Origin: Onchocerca lupi | Lineage: Eukaryota; Nematoda; Chromadorea; Rhabditida; Onchocercidae | Length of the DNA: 64,000 nucleotides | Assembly (NCBI GenBank): GCA_028564675.1 | Contig: JAOVVO010000009.1 | Span: 248,001-312,000, forward strand | Reading direction: 5' to 3' | Shown here: positions 40,041 through 54,196 of the stretch, one piece after another | Numbering within the stretch: position 1 is the first letter of the stretch | How the letters are laid out: every line of letters begins with the position of its first letter | Made by a program: the position numbers and the translations under genes | The notes under the pieces: generated by a model | What the model was told of the DNA's origin: nothing | What the model saw: only the letters and a program-made list of their open reading frames with translations | Databases searched by the model: none

Positions 40041-43000
40041 GCCAACAGAGCCTAGATTCCTTCACATCGATACTAATAATGTTTGAAATGTCGTTCCTTT
40101 TTTTCTCTAAATATCTTTCTGTTGCTGAATTCCCGGAAAATCTTTTGAAAAAGCAGCTATCGGTTAGCAGTCATTTTTCAGTGAATCATGCGAATTTTCG
40201 TCATAGCTGTTAAATTGCTCTTGAAAAAGCCATTATTAAAATTTGCGAATAAATCGCATTGTGAAGAAAAATCTGAAATTATCAAAGACGACATTCAGAT
40301 TTTATGTACCGGATGGCCAAGTGTTAAAGCATTCATTCTTCAAGAATAGCGCAAAAAAAAAAAAAAACCAAGGTTAGTTTTTTACTAGGCCTAAGTCTAT
40401 TATGGCCAAAAATTTGAGCTGTCAATAGCTAAACTTCATATAAAGCCTTCTATAATCGTTATGTTTTTCTGATAGAATTGAAAATATCACATTAAAAAAT
40501 TCGAACTTTATACTTATTTTATATGATTAATTGGAAGAAAAAGGAAAGGGAAAAAAAGAAAGAAAGACAATGAAATATGCATGAAATTATGTTTGCCTCA
40601 GTGCATTTTCCTTTTCCTCCATTTAAATGCTCTAATGCTTGTAAGCAAATTTAAGCAATGCGAAGCTAAAATCTCTATGGAATGTCACTTATGTCAAATC
40701 TGAATTCTTTAGAATTTGAAAATTTCCAAAACTTTATAAGCCTCTATTTGTGTATTAAAAATTTCTACATCCCCCTTCTGAGTGTTCCAAGTTTCGTATC
40801 GTTAACTTGCAGATTAAGTTACCAACTTGTTCGATATGATTTCTGGATTTTGGAACTGCAAATGCAAATGCAAATGTGAATTGAACAGGCAACCGTTGAA
40901 ATTTTCTACGCAAGCGAATGACGAACTAGAGTGATTTACATTAACACCCTTACAAAAAAAAGAACTTGGAAATTTTTGCAAGTTGAAAGTTTTTTCCTTC
41001 CACTTGGCATGCATGTTGACACTTAAAGAAATGCTGAATTTGCTCTGAATTATGGAAAAAATGTATCAAGTATGCGTTTCTTCGCAAAAGGTTTCGCTGA
41101 AATAAAATAGATTTGGGAGCATTGGAGGGAGATTTCTGGATGAGAAGATAGCAACAAGGAGGCGAAAAAGAATAATAGTTCACATTTATTTGAAACTTTT
41201 AATAATTGCGGCAAGCCCTAATTTCACTTCAAAATTTTCAATCGATATTCATAGTAAAAACTTTTTTGTTCAATTTTTCTTATTTACTTTCTCACTTTTG
41301 ATACTTTTCTGAACCTCCAACTAAGTCAAAAAGACAAAGAGCAAATATGGGGAATTTTCTAAAAATGAGTTGAAATATTGTACAATGATATTATCGTTTT
41401 AAAAATAAAAAAATACCACAGAAAGAAAAAATTAATTTGTGGGTAAATCAATCCCAAAAATCAAAAATCAATTCCAAGAATTGACACAAAATTTATGCAT
41501 CAGAAATAATTTTTTATTAGGCATAAACAATTCTGAGTCTTTTGCTGCTTTTGTATATTGAGTTATTTCGCATCAAATGAATGATACGTTTAGAGATTGG
41601 AAAGCATTTAGTCCAATAACATTGGTTTTTCAACGCTTTCTTGCCTACCATTCTTATATTTTCAAGTTGCTTACCTAATTTTGCTGTGAAAATTATAGGT
41701 TATTTTGACAATCCTCATAAAGAAACACTGCCAAGCACAATTTTTAAACATATTCATGTGTGTATGTGATGAATATTCGGAAGGGAATATGAAATATAAC
41801 TATTCAAACTAAAGTGAAGCATTCAAAACAAACGAAATTTCAAAGCAAAATGCTGAAATATTATGTATACTAAAACAAAAGATTGACGATCATTTGATAT
41901 AAATGCGCAAAATGAATTAGACTAATAGCAAACAAAAACTTATGATGATAAGTTATTGATGCACTCGATTCAAGTTTCTCACAATTTGAAACTTAATTTG
42001 TCTCCAGAAAACATCTACTGAGACTTCCATACAACTTCCGTCCGAATCAAAAAGGTCGGATAATTGCTGATGCATTTAATAGAAGAAATTGAATATTAAA
42101 TTGGTATTAAATGTTTTGAATCCGATATTTTTCATTTGATGTAGAACATAAGCTTGTCAAAGAGGAAAATCTTTTTGACTGCAAGTTTTGTTAAAACTAA
42201 TCAGCATCGTTTGTCATGCTATAGATCAAACTAGGATTTTTGTCCTAGATACTTTCTTTTTTGCTCTCTGAGAAGAGAAAAAAAATTCGATTAATTCCCT
42301 GCGAGAACTGAGGTATCAACATAGCTGAAGACGAGATACAGCATTTCCAGCGCTTGTCATTGATGGAAGAAATATTAATTAGGAAAAATGATTATTCAAA
42401 GTCAAGTTTAAATATTAATCTTTTATTGCGCCATTTGTTTAAGCCAGGAATGTTTTCCAACATAAGAAATAATATCAAATTGGCAAAAGCTTATTTCTTT
42501 CTCTTAACAAACATAAGGCACAAAGAATTAAGAGCATAAGTGTAATTACCTGATTTGGTGCCATTAACAAAAAACAGGAATTAACTGGTAAGCTCTCAAA
42601 TGAAGAATTTGTAAGTTTCATGATCCTCGGTACTAACTATGTCACTCATATGAACTGAGCAAATAATCAATTGCTGATACAAACTATCGCAAACTGTCCA
42701 TCATTATAAAACAGAATCCTTTATTGCAGTTGTCAGGATGAACGGATAGAAAGGCAGTTCGAGAACGGATGGAAAAAGTCAGTAGTGATTTATACTGCTT
42801 AATTTCAAGACATAGCCAAATTTCACTAATATTTTCTGTTTTTTGGTTTTTATTTTCTTTGCAGGCTGAAACAAACAGAATATTCTTTTATGAATGAGGA
42901 ATCTTAATGTAAGAGTGAAAATGGAATTATCGCTGGCAATCTGAGCTTCATCTTTGATTCCTTTCCTCATTCTTTGAAAAAACTAATTCATTTTATGATT

Positions 43001-43479
43001 TCTGCAAAAAGACATTCTACAAAAAACATGAATATCACGTTCTTTCAACAGCACAACACAAATGATACGATAAATTTTCCTTGGAAATCAATCCTTTAAA
43101 TATGGAAGTGATAAAAATTGTTATCTCCAGCATAAGAAGCATAGTAGCAGCTTGGTGTCATTTCTTTTTTTGTTTGCCCTGAAAGAAACTTTTAAAGCTT
43201 TTTTAAATAAGCTGCGTATCAATCAAGTGGCGTTTTCCATGGTGAAGATTATGCAAAGAAATATTCTTCTCTTGCATTCATTCATTATCAGTTCTTCCTA
43301 TGTAGAATATGCTGTTTTCTTATTAAAAATGAATTGAAGTTTAACATGAATACAATTATTTGTCAAGATTTGTAGCGCTTAAATATCTTAATAAACTTCG
43401 TAAAAATAAATTTTAAACAGTATTTAATTATTTTGATATTAATGAGCTGCAAAAAAGATATTTAATTCCTATAATCTGA
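40041..43479. other. 3.4-kb gene-free stretch upstream of the EAG channel gene
   Basis: AT-rich, with short A tracts and no supported coding segment. The portion next to 40040 should contain the EAG promoter or a trans-splice site (an aatctag acceptor lies 10-12 bases before the ATG). Open frames of 60-77 codons resemble nothing known. Confidence 0.5.
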
Positions 43480-43608
43480 CTACTGTCTCGGGATGTAAGA
43501 TCTTTCGTTTAATTGTCCATTAACATCAAGGAAAGCAAATTTGAATAACACCGGTTTCTCACTGTTTTTCTTAATGATAATCATCACATTAGGATCCATG
43601 ATAACAAT
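43480..43608 (-). CDS. candidate terminal exon, possibly of the CX-like membrane protein gene
   Basis: An acceptor (agatacag) opens a phase-0 frame of 42 codons ending in TAG at 43480-43482. The peptide includes MDPNVMIIIKKNSEKPVLFK and FAFLDVNGQLNERSYIPRQ, which read as real protein. Joined to the exon candidate 48817-48861 and to the membrane-protein gene it keeps frame and would give 229 aa, at the cost of a 5.2-kb intron. I found no other suitable partner. It could also belong to an unseen gene. Confidence 0.35.
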   Translation of the reverse strand: MVIMDPNVMIIIKKNSEKPVLFKFAFLDVNGQLNERSYIPRQ

Positions 43609-44586
43609 CTGTATCTATTCAATTAACGTTGAGCATAAGGTACATATCATATCATAATTATATATTACTCTGATAAACCAGAATATATAAGAAATTGCAT
43701 ATCATAATCGAAATGTATTCAATGCACAGTTGCATTTATAAATAAGTATATTACAATCCAATGTATTTTATGTATTTATTTATGCATTTTCTGTCATCAA
43801 GAAGTAAATAAAAAATAGGCATAGCTGGCAATGGGACAAAAAGACAATTTCGACGATTGGGCCAATTTTAAAATAATCATTTTGGTTATCCCATTTAAGA
43901 AGCATTATAAATAGATTGTCCCTAACTAGATTCGATCTATTTCCTCATCTGAACTGCGACTTGTTTGCAGTAGATAAGTCATGTTATTCTGAAAGATTCT
44001 TACAGCTTATTATTGCGATTCTGGGCGATCATATTCAATTATAAGCTGAAATTAGTGTAAATGTGAAATTTGAAAATGCAGGAGAAACTGCTAATTAATG
44101 GAAAATGTGAATTGTGTTGTTAAGAAAATTTGCTCAAATACAAGTAATGCTTCACAAATGCAAAATTACCTATTTAGCATAGATATTTGATAAATTCACC
44201 AGAAAAAAAAGCATATTTAGACTTAGTGATTTGTACTATTTCCAAAAAGAATATGAGTAAAATCTCTTGGAAAGACCTCTTTAAAGAATTGCTGCATCGA
44301 ATATTTTGCAAATTCGCAAGATTTTGAGAATGATGTAAATTATAAGGAGCATTAAACAGGCTTAAATATGAATATAGGATTTGAACATTAATAAAAAAGC
44401 GTTTTGGAATCAATCCAAACGATAACTATAAGCAGTACAATATTCTGAGAAAAGTAACTCGCTTCTATTTGCAATTGCATGATTATGGAGCCACATTTGT
44501 TGCCTGTTGCTAATGAAATATGGTTGTATGAAGTAAATTAAAAAGTTCAAAACTATTAAATTACGACATTATCAGTATTTCTACCA

Positions 44587-44706
44587 TTGCTAATAATAAT
44601 AATTAAAAATAATAATAATAATAATAATGATTGTTATCATTATTATTTTATCATTAATTATTATTATTGTTAAAATTAACAGTATCAATAGTAACAGTAA
44701 TAATAA
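44587..44706. repeat. AAT/ATT palindromic microsatellite
   Basis: An (AAT)n run is followed by a complementary ATT-rich run around TGATTGTTATCATTATTATT, so the two halves can pair into a hairpin. It is a low-complexity simple repeat. Confidence 0.8.
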
Positions 44707-45647
44707 TTCATGTTAACCAAAGAAAAAATGACAGTTTATGCTATACATAAATAAAGAATCATTTCATTAAAATGGATTTACATTTTAAGTCTTCGAAATC
44801 AATCGTTTATTATATGCGAGCACTTTTCATCATAAACTGAAAGAAGACAAATGCAGAGCAGTTTTGCAGTACTTTGCAGTCTCTAGCGATTGCTGGATAA
44901 GATGCAATTAATCTAATGTAGATGAAAAGAGCGTTGCTTAATTAATCAAATATGTCATCATGACAAGAAATATCAACATAATGGATCGGATTTTGCGTTA
45001 GCACGATTCATAGCACCCCCCTTTGAAAATTTGTGTTTATTTTTAATTTCCGGGAAAGTAAGAGGAAGAAATGATCGTGCCAAACAGGGTTGCATAGGCT
45101 TGATAGATGTGAAAGCCAGGAGTCATTTAATATGAGCTTCATCCCAGTCTTTTTTCCTATGTTCAATTTATTGAACTTCTTTGATACCTTCGATAAAAGC
45201 TATTTCAATTTTTCCATAAATATAATTCTTTCCTTTCTCTTCTCTGCTCTTTTTTATTCTTCTGCCTTCTGCCTGGAAGTTTTTATAGTCGAGAATTGGA
45301 AGTATCGTATGAAAGTTAAAAAATCGATTATATCTTCATTAGTTTCTATTTTTGGATATCAAACTGGAGTTGCACCTTTTAAGTTACGTGATTTATGATG
45401 CATTTCTATACGATTGCTTTAATATTCGCAAATTTAATTTTTTGATGTAAGAAAGAATTGTGACATATGGAAAAATATCAAATAATTTATCTGAGCACAT
45501 CGGTATGCTTTCATCTCACTCAGCTTTTGGATAAATTTAACCGATTTTCTTTATCAGGAAACAACGAAGTAATCTCATCACTTATTTCCTTTTTAGCCGC
45601 AACAAAAATTCTTTTTATACTGTTCCATGAATCAATTTTGCATAATT

Positions 45648-45683
<36 letters not shown>

Positions 45684-48291
45684 TAAAACAAGTTATCTAA
45701 CATTTTCGACTATTCTAATCATTTAATCATCCAAGCTCTAGATTTAAACATTTTCCTATTGAATTATCCTATTCGATTACTGCTCAAACACCTTCAAGAA
45801 CTGGAAAAGATGCCTATAATAACTATTGCAATTGCAAGAACGGTTTCAATGATATCTTATAGCAATTAACTATATCTTGCATTTTGTGATATATATTCAT
45901 CTTCAAGTTAAAATAGGAATAATGCTTAAGAATTTGATCAATATGCAATTTCCAACCGGAAACCGAAGCAACTACTCTGTTTTTTCATGTCCACCGCGAA
46001 TTTGGAATAGCTGTCTTTGTAACATTCCATACCAAGATTTGTTGAAATTGCAACTAAGAGGTTCTTAATAAAAGTAACATTCAGTGATTGGAATTAGGCA
46101 ATTTAAGTCTAAGTCTCATCCAATTGATAATATATTCAGAGTATTTACTTGTATATTTAAAAAATATCTGCCACATATAAATATCCCCCCTGCTTATAGG
46201 CTCCATCAACAAAACAATTAAAACTGTTAAAAAGCGGTGCAGTGAGGACAGATGAAAAGTTGGGAAGAACAAACCTTGTTGCCTACCTGTTCAGAAAACA
46301 TATTTATTTTTGTGCAGATCATCGAATCAGATGCATTTTAATGAAGCAAGAAGGAATTAAACAAAAATTGATTGATTGATCAATATGAACGTTAAAGAAA
46401 TAATAAAAGTTGATCCGCAAGTTATAAAGCAATTGTTTGCGACTAAAATTCTCTGGTTTTGTTCTTGGTTCTTCATTCCAATTCTATTTAAAACAATCCG
46501 CTTTCACAGTATTATATCTCAGATTTTAAACCAACTGATTATTTTACACTTTATGAATGAAATATCAGACGATAAAATCAATTGATTATTTCATTACTTA
46601 CGACAAAAGCTGAATTTAAAAAAAAAGGCTGAAGTACAAGTGCACTTAAAAAAATGATTAAATCGTATTTGGAATTTTACAAATCATATACTTATTTAAA
46701 TAACTGTAAGTTATCAAATAGTGTACTTTACTGAAAGTCTAAATGAAATCGAATACAGACTCGCTTGTAATCCAATTATTACGAAAATCATCAATGGTTT
46801 GACAACTCGAATTTAGAAATTGTTTTGTCCTACATGCAAAGATGTCACAGCTTCTTTTACTGCTGATTTAAGTTAAGATTAAAAAAAAAAAAAAATTGAG
46901 TTTTCCTTTAGCAAAAACAAAAAGAAAAATAAACTCAAAAAAAAAAAAAAAATGGTATCTTTGCCGGCGTAGTAGAATATCTGACTGCAAGCCACATGCG
47001 AAATCGATTACGAACTCACTGTATATTTTTCTATTTGGCATCGTCCATTAATATATAATGCAATATTGATCAAAAGAAAGAAATTTTCAAAAAAATAATT
47101 AAGCAGTGTAGTAGAGATGCGTTATATCTCAAAAGTTCGACGTGCAATTTAAAGCTTGCAACCTGCAACTTCATAATTCTCAATTGGTGTTATAATATAT
47201 TGCAGAGCGAAGTGCGAAATGTAAGAGAATTGTAATTTTCACTCATATTTACATTTTGATCTATGCGAAAACAGAAAATTGAATATTTTTTGTTTCTGAT
47301 CTCTACTTTCTCTGAAATCTTGAGATTCTCCTTCGAAATTCAATTGAATTCGGAAATTCCATGATTTCAAGAAAATAAGTAATGGAATATGGATAGTTAA
47401 AATTTTGTCTTCATCATCAACCACTAAATAAAAGACGAGAAAATGTTTAGAGCGAAGATCTATGATTCTCGTAAATAAAATACGATCATAGTAATCTCGC
47501 AATTTAGTAGTCCTTGCGTAAAAGCTAATTACAATAAGAGCATTTTCAACTTGCTTTGCTACAGAACACAATTAGCTGCATTTCCTACCTCACAAGATAG
47601 TTGAAAATTATAGTACTTCATAATAGCTTGATGGTAAAAAATTCCATTTTCCATTAAAATATATGTAAAGCTCAGAGAATAAACTTTAATCTGCTTAATT
47701 GATGTCCTGAAAATGTAATGATGGAGTTGAACAAAAGCAGAAATTATGCTTTTAATAACTTTCATTTCTGACATGGAAATTTGATAGACTTAAACCATTA
47801 ACTCGAATGAGACGTATCATCTGTTGAGCGTCACCAAATCGACATCTTAGCAGCTGAATATGGCGTCGACAAGCCGCTTTACAGTAAAAAATATAGGCGA
47901 CTTCAAAACTCATTCATTATTAAATGATCAGTTACTATGGTGATATTCTTAGGCCGCTGCGTACATAACTTACCTCAGGGATAGTATAATATATGAAATT
48001 CTCTCCAGCGAACTAATCATTTATGTGAGTATGCCAGAAAACATTCTTAATACAAATTGCTCACAATAGGATTTCAAGAATAAAATCTTATCAGTGAAAT
48101 TGAAGTCTGATGATTTTCGATGGTCTTTCTTATGAAGCAATCATTTCCAAGAATAATGAATAGATTGTATTTGATTTACATCACATGCATTTATTGAGAA
48201 ATGAAATTCCAAGCCACCGTGTGAAAATCTTTTGCAAATGAAGAAAAATTGCATGGATTGAAGTTCATTGTATTGGCTGATCTAATTTAGA

Positions 48292-48406
48292 ATTTTATTA
48301 TTTATTATTATTATTATTATTTACTAATATTAATTATTATTATTATTAATTATTATTTATTTTCATTATTTATTATTATTATTTATATTATTATTATTAT
48401 TATTTA

Positions 48407-48481
<75 letters not shown>

Positions 48482-48530
48482 CATTATTTATTATTATTAG
48501 TTATTATTTATTATTATTATTATTATTGAT
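48292..48530. repeat. TTA/ATT microsatellite array, about 240 bp
   Basis: Nearly uninterrupted ATT repeats with occasional ATTT or ACT variants, including a pure stretch from about 48408 to 48480. Its length suggests it varies between individuals. It lies inside the proposed large intron of the CX-like gene. Confidence 0.95.
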
Positions 48531-48816
48531 TACAATTATGAATTATGGTATCGAGCAAGAAATTCATCATTTCCGCTCCATTATAGATTTAGTTAAATAT
48601 TAAAGTGAGGCCAAAAATTAGATTTGTTGGTGATAATCAACAAGAGAGGAATGATTTATTTGACTTCGAAAAGCAGTTTGATCAGAAAGTAGCGAGCATA
48701 ATATGAATATGATTCAGTAATAATAACGACCTCATCAAATCCATTAACATAACTAAATCACATTATGCTATATTTGATTGTCAAACAGACAAATGCAGCT
48801 AATACCTTTGATATAC

Positions 48817-50701
48817 AGTCCGATTTGTGCAAGAATTGTATCCATCCGGATACATACCAACCTAAAATCGAATATAAACTGCAGGAAAAAGTTAAAATTT
48901 TGAAAAATTTAAACCATTTCAAAAGTTTATCAAAAATTTTCCATAACGGTTCCATAAATTGCTTTGCTTTTTTAAAGCCATTCATGACGTAGCAGCAAAG
49001 ACAGACTATTTATTTAACTAATCACTTTCAAAGTAAAGTTGCAAAATAAAACATGTATGGATCATTGCACGTTTTGCCTTCAAAACTATCTCAGAAAGTA
49101 CACTTGCACATTGCATACTGAATCCTCTCACTTGTTTGGCAAGTCAAAAAGCTTTTTAAATTTAAAATTCAATCAACTTCAATGGATAAATCATTACAAG
49201 TTGCTTACCTGTGAGCCATATATGCTATATTCGTAGGCTTCCCTACGTTGTTCTCTTTTTGTTCGCCAATAGCAGCAAATTACGATGCATGCACCAACGA
49301 TAAATACCAGAAGTACAAAAACTAACAAAATAAATACTCCAGCCATCCTGAAATTTGTCCCCACAAGTTATCAAATTGTATAATAATGGACAAAAGATAA
49401 ATAAAGAAGTGGTTCATTTAAAAAAATAGGTAATGGGTAGAAGTTTGCTTTATAATTACTCCATAAATGCTTTGAAAAAATTTCATTATTGCATTTGCAT
49501 TTTCAAAATCTTGGAGAGTTCAAGCTGTTTGAACGTATAATACATTCGATATCTTTGAAAAAAATACCAAAAAAGATCCTGCGGACAGCAACCTCTCTCA
49601 CAACAACCGCCATTGACATCACATCTGTAACATTATTACACGGATCATTGTGAAGTATTTTGTGAGATTTCCGCTCCAGTATTCCAATTCTGATTGCTTT
49701 CAAAATCATCTCAAAATCAAATTTAAAAGAAAAAAGGAAGATTTTACGAGATTAATTCGTCAGATGGAACAAATTAACATGTTTTACCAATACTTTTCCA
49801 TTAAAAATTCGATTCTAGATGGGATTGAGAAATTATAACACATTATTGATTTTAATATTGATATGCATAGAGTTCGAAAATCTTACAACAGTGTGACGGT
49901 TGCATTTATTGTATTCTTTGCTGTATATACACAGCGTACAAAACCAGAACCTGAACCTGAAATCATGTAAATATTAATGGAAAATTTCAATTTCAAACAA
50001 TCAAGCAGAAAAAATTAGAAAGAGGAACCTTCAATGCTGGATCCCAAGAATTTACCAACAGTAGCATGCTGGAAGGCTTCATGCTCAGTAAGAATCTTGT
50101 TATCATGCATTATCACTTGATTTTGCCTACAATTTCGAAATAATTAGTTGCATTAGAATGGAAAACAACTCGATCAATCGATAAGCTATTCTTAATTCAC
50201 TGCATCAAGTAACCAAGGAACAAACTCGGAACAAGCCAGAAACCAGAAACAAGGCTTATATTATTACAACATATTATCATTAAATGTCAAATGACAAAAT
50301 CATTCATTAGCTTTATTCCCGCATTCTCGCATCTCAGAATTCTTGCATGCAACGTTATTCGAGGATCTTAGATAACAACATATACGGTTGGTATACTACC
50401 GTAGAAGAAATTACGTAGATGATGTTTTATGTTGTACAATTGAATTAAGCTAATCTCAATATTAAATAAAATCTATAAATTTATGAAATTTCATGAAACT
50501 TACAAGACACCAGTAGGACTGTTCTGATAAGCTTCCCACCGATTCATTTAGATCTATAATGTTTCGATCTGAAGTGTTGAAACAGGAAAAGCGTTCTGGA
50601 CTTGTTGCCTGCAAATGAATATGATTCCAAGAATATTATTCGAGGACAGAAATGAAGCAAAGAGCAAATATTTTCGATCGAAAGGAAGAACAGAGAAACA
50701 T
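48817..50701 (-). CDS. single-pass membrane protein with CC/CCP cysteine motif (CX-module-like)
   Basis: Exons in gene order: 50648-50701, 50511-50608, 50029-50126, 49887-49956, 49568-49624, 49209-49347, plus a likely continuation 48817-48861. The first six total 516 nt (172 codons) with consistent phases. Residues 1-18 (MFLCSSFRSKIFALCFIS) look like a signal peptide. The luminal part has ERFSCFNTSD, FVRCVYTAKNTINATVTL with an N-glycosylation site, then C-x5-CC-x3-CCP (residues 108-121). A membrane helix follows directly (AGVFILLVFVLLVFIVGACI, from residue 128), then a basic stop-transfer WRTKREQRRE and a Tyr-rich tail (YEYSIYGSQ). This layout resembles the nematode CX module and, more loosely, Shisa/CYYR proteins. 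Function is unknown. The first intron would be only 39 bases, so the 5' end is the weakest part, and the 3' end is unresolved (see 43480-43608). Confidence 0.68.
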
Positions 50702-53700
50702 CTGTAAGGAATCAAGTACTTCGCAAACAAATTTCTTCTTCACAGAATATCTCATCTTTCCAAACTCTTCAATATTCCTTATCCATCTTAGTAGTTTTAA
50801 ACTAATAATATGCATTGCGTGGAATAAGTCTAGCACTGAAGAATTTATAGACATATTCAAATACCAAAATACAATATCATCAGAGAAAAACTATAAATGA
50901 GAAAAAAAGAAAAAGGAAATATTTATTAAATTTATCAGCTTTTCTCTTCGTGCGACTATTTTCGAAATTGCAGTGAAATTCAGTGATAATGCATGACAAC
51001 AACACTTATGATTTTCCTTGACATCGATTTTATTGTAGGTAGTTACGACTATTAGCGAAGTTTGTTATATTTAAAAAATGAGGAAGAGGAACTACTAGTT
51101 ATTGTAAACCTATATGGACATATGAAAATTTTGGATCTTGCGATAAGATTAGAAATTATGGTTTGCATTATATGGAAAAGCATTTTGTCTTTCTCATCAC
51201 CGTGGATAATCTCTCGAATTTTCGAATTCATTGCTTCTGATTTATCCCAGAAGACTCACTTCTATTTTATCAAAGAGCTTCTCTTTATTTCAACTGTAAT
51301 TGTTCTTCGTTTGCTTGTGATTTTTCATTAATTTTGCATGTGATAAAATAGTTATTTTTTTATTCGTATATATAAAACTGAAGGAATTAGAAAGGGCGTA
51401 ACATAATTACTATTCAAATGAAAGAACGAAAATAATAATCAGTGTTAGTTTCATGTAAACTGTTTCATGCCATTTTTCAATATATATTTGAAAAAGCAGT
51501 ATTCTGCATACCATAATTAAGCTTAAATGAATAACGGTTGAAATAATAATCTGACCTCAGCAATGTAAATTCCTCGTTTCGTCATTTTTGAAATGCAGTA
51601 TTAAAATTTGAGATCAAAATTTCTTAGATTTTAAAATCATCTTATTCTTCCATCTTGTAATAAATAGAGATTTATATCATAATTAATAAGCAATAAAATA
51701 GTAAAGGATCCAAGAAAATAAATTTGTCAACTGACTGTCATTCAGGATGAAATGAAGATAGACCAAAGAATACTGTTAAAACGATGCATCATCGATGGAA
51801 AAACAAACAAAATATTTGTGTAAACATATCGTATTGACTGTCGCAAGCAACAGATAGATAATATACATCAAATATTCCAATGACTTTTGAAAAGAGCTTT
51901 TAAGATTTATCAATTCCGCAGCAACATGAAAATGGTATATTAATGAAAATGAATCATTTATAGTTGCGGCCTTGCTCGTACAGATGCTCAAAACTTTTGG
52001 TAGTTAGTAGCCCCAAAATCTTTGCAATTCGTTCATTCATTTGATTTCCGGATTGATTTCTTCCAAATAATTTGATCTATCTCGCGGAAGTTTCCGTTAC
52101 ATTTAAAACAGCCCAGGTCTCTTACTATGTTAGATTATATAAGTTTATCATAGTTATTCGATAATCTCGGAACAGTAGGATCGAAAGTTCCTGGAACTTT
52201 AATAAGTTCAAATGAAAAAAGGTAAATTCAAATAAAACTCAAATTAAACGAAAAGTGGTGATTTTATCCTATTTTCCAATAATAACGATCGTATAGGAAA
52301 AATAAATTTTCAGAATAGTAAGCAAATTTTCCTCAATATACTTTCTCACGTTGTTCCTGGAGACATCGTATCTTAGATATTATTATCGAGATGAAAAGAA
52401 AAATTACTATAAATATAATCCATTAAAGAGATACAACTTGTAACATAATTAATATACTTTATTTCAGTTAAAATATTGTAACTGAGGAGAACAAATCATT
52501 ATGTTCCTGATTCCATGATTTTCAAGACCTCAGTAATTTTTCATTTATCATAATTTAGTCCACGTCTGCATTTGACTAATTGCTTTAACCTTAAATCATG
52601 ACATCATGACTTTATTTTGTCAACAGATCGAAACAACTTAATATGGAATACGAAAATCTCATTGGAATAGTCCAAACAACTGGCAGTACCTATCTCGATT
52701 CTCCGATTTTTTCACAGTCATACTTCTAGGAACATTTACAAGAAAAGTCCAGCTTTGATCATGGCAACTGTTATTAAATTTCATGAATCACACATGTATT
52801 GTAAGTGATCAAGTAGAAGTCTAAAAATTCTGGAATTGATCTTACCTTAAAAAAAAAGAGAAAAAAAACTAAAAACAAACACTCGGGAGAAACATGTGCG
52901 AAGATAAAGATTGAAAAGATTGAACAAAGCTCATACAAACCCTTCAAGAAAGAAGAAAGCGGAACTATTGAGTAAACTGCAAACAAATATTGGATCTTAT
53001 ATGCCGTCGTATGAGAGACAAGCAGAATTACGTAATTTTTAGGAAATAACTTGAAAAGCGAACACTACAGTCTCAAATCGTGATACGAAGAGCAGTACAT
53101 CAACATTTCTTATTCTAGTGGGTAGCAAGATACTTCTGAAAATGCCAACTCCTTTCAAACACTTTCTATTTACCAACAGAGAACCAGGACACAGCTCTTG
53201 ACTCACACTCTCTAATTTAGTTTTGTTCCTCAGCAAACAACTTAGAATTTGAAAATTAATGTGCGGAGAGAGACTTTGTCCAATGCAATGTTTTCCGGAA
53301 CTCCTAAATTCTTCATTATAATGTATTGCGAAAGATATAAACTTATTAAGTTCTGATGTTGTCAAGCACAAGTGTCGTCGTCTTAAGTACAAATATTTAC
53401 TTAGAAACCACTATTCTTAATAAATTTGTACTAATCATACCTTTTTTGGTCTCAAAAATTCGCACAGGCAACTTTTTCATTCTTCTATATACTAGATAAC
53501 TTTGAACACTTAATTTATCACAGCAAAGAACAAACAAGATTTTATATCAATCAGTGTTATACATGAGGCAAAATTAAAAAACAAGTAAAAAGTTTTTTGT
53601 TTCCATTTCACTGTTTGTTTATTTTTATAATTATTTCCATTTTTTCCAAAATGAAAATAATTTTAAAAAAGCACTTTCCAATAGCTGAATGAAAATTTGG

Positions 53701-54196
53701 ACACAAAAAAAAAAATTTTTGGAAGTGAAGTAGTAGACCCATAATACTGAATATTCTGATTACTGCAACTTCAGCACGGCTCCGCAGAAAAATTATATAA
53801 GGATAACCATAATCAAAAACAAAAAAGACGGTAAATATGTTCGGAAGTACTCAAAACAAATTTGAAATTACATAAGATTTAAGAATTTTTGAATGATAAA
53901 GCCAGTAACATAACAAGAAAATATTGATGAAAACTGCATAAATCGACTCTGACTGCGAATATCATTTATCAGTATGAATAAAAATGAAAAAAATACAGCG
54001 GAATGATAAAAATGCAATTTATCAGGAATATAATAGTGTTTAAAAAAGAGAAAAAATGAAAATATTCTAATGAATAATCTTGCTGAAACAAAAAATGGGA
54101 AAAAATAAAAAATAAAAACTACTCAAAATGCATAAAAAAAACCATATAATACAAGGATGTGTCAAGATTCGATATATATCATCTTCGCGACTACTA
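50702..54196. other. 3.5-kb gene-free stretch
   Basis: AT-rich sequence between the CX-like gene and the 3' end of the TECPR2-like gene. The longest open frame (53039-53392, minus strand, about 117 codons) begins without an ATG, matches no family and is about what chance gives in this much sequence. Confidence 0.5.

Larger units (their letters stand above)
43609..48816. other. repeat-rich AT region, possible large intron
   Basis: No supported exon. Holds an AAT-type palindromic tract (44587-44706), a run of about 24 T near 45658-45681, A runs near 46880-46950 and the large TTA array (48292-48530). A slightly more GC-rich patch at 45945-46075 is open on the plus strand but ends at a stop and has no family resemblance. 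Confidence 0.45.

Noticed and set aside
53039..53392. 117-codon open frame on the minus strand
   Set aside because: It has no ATG at its start, no known motif and ordinary low-complexity composition; length is within chance.
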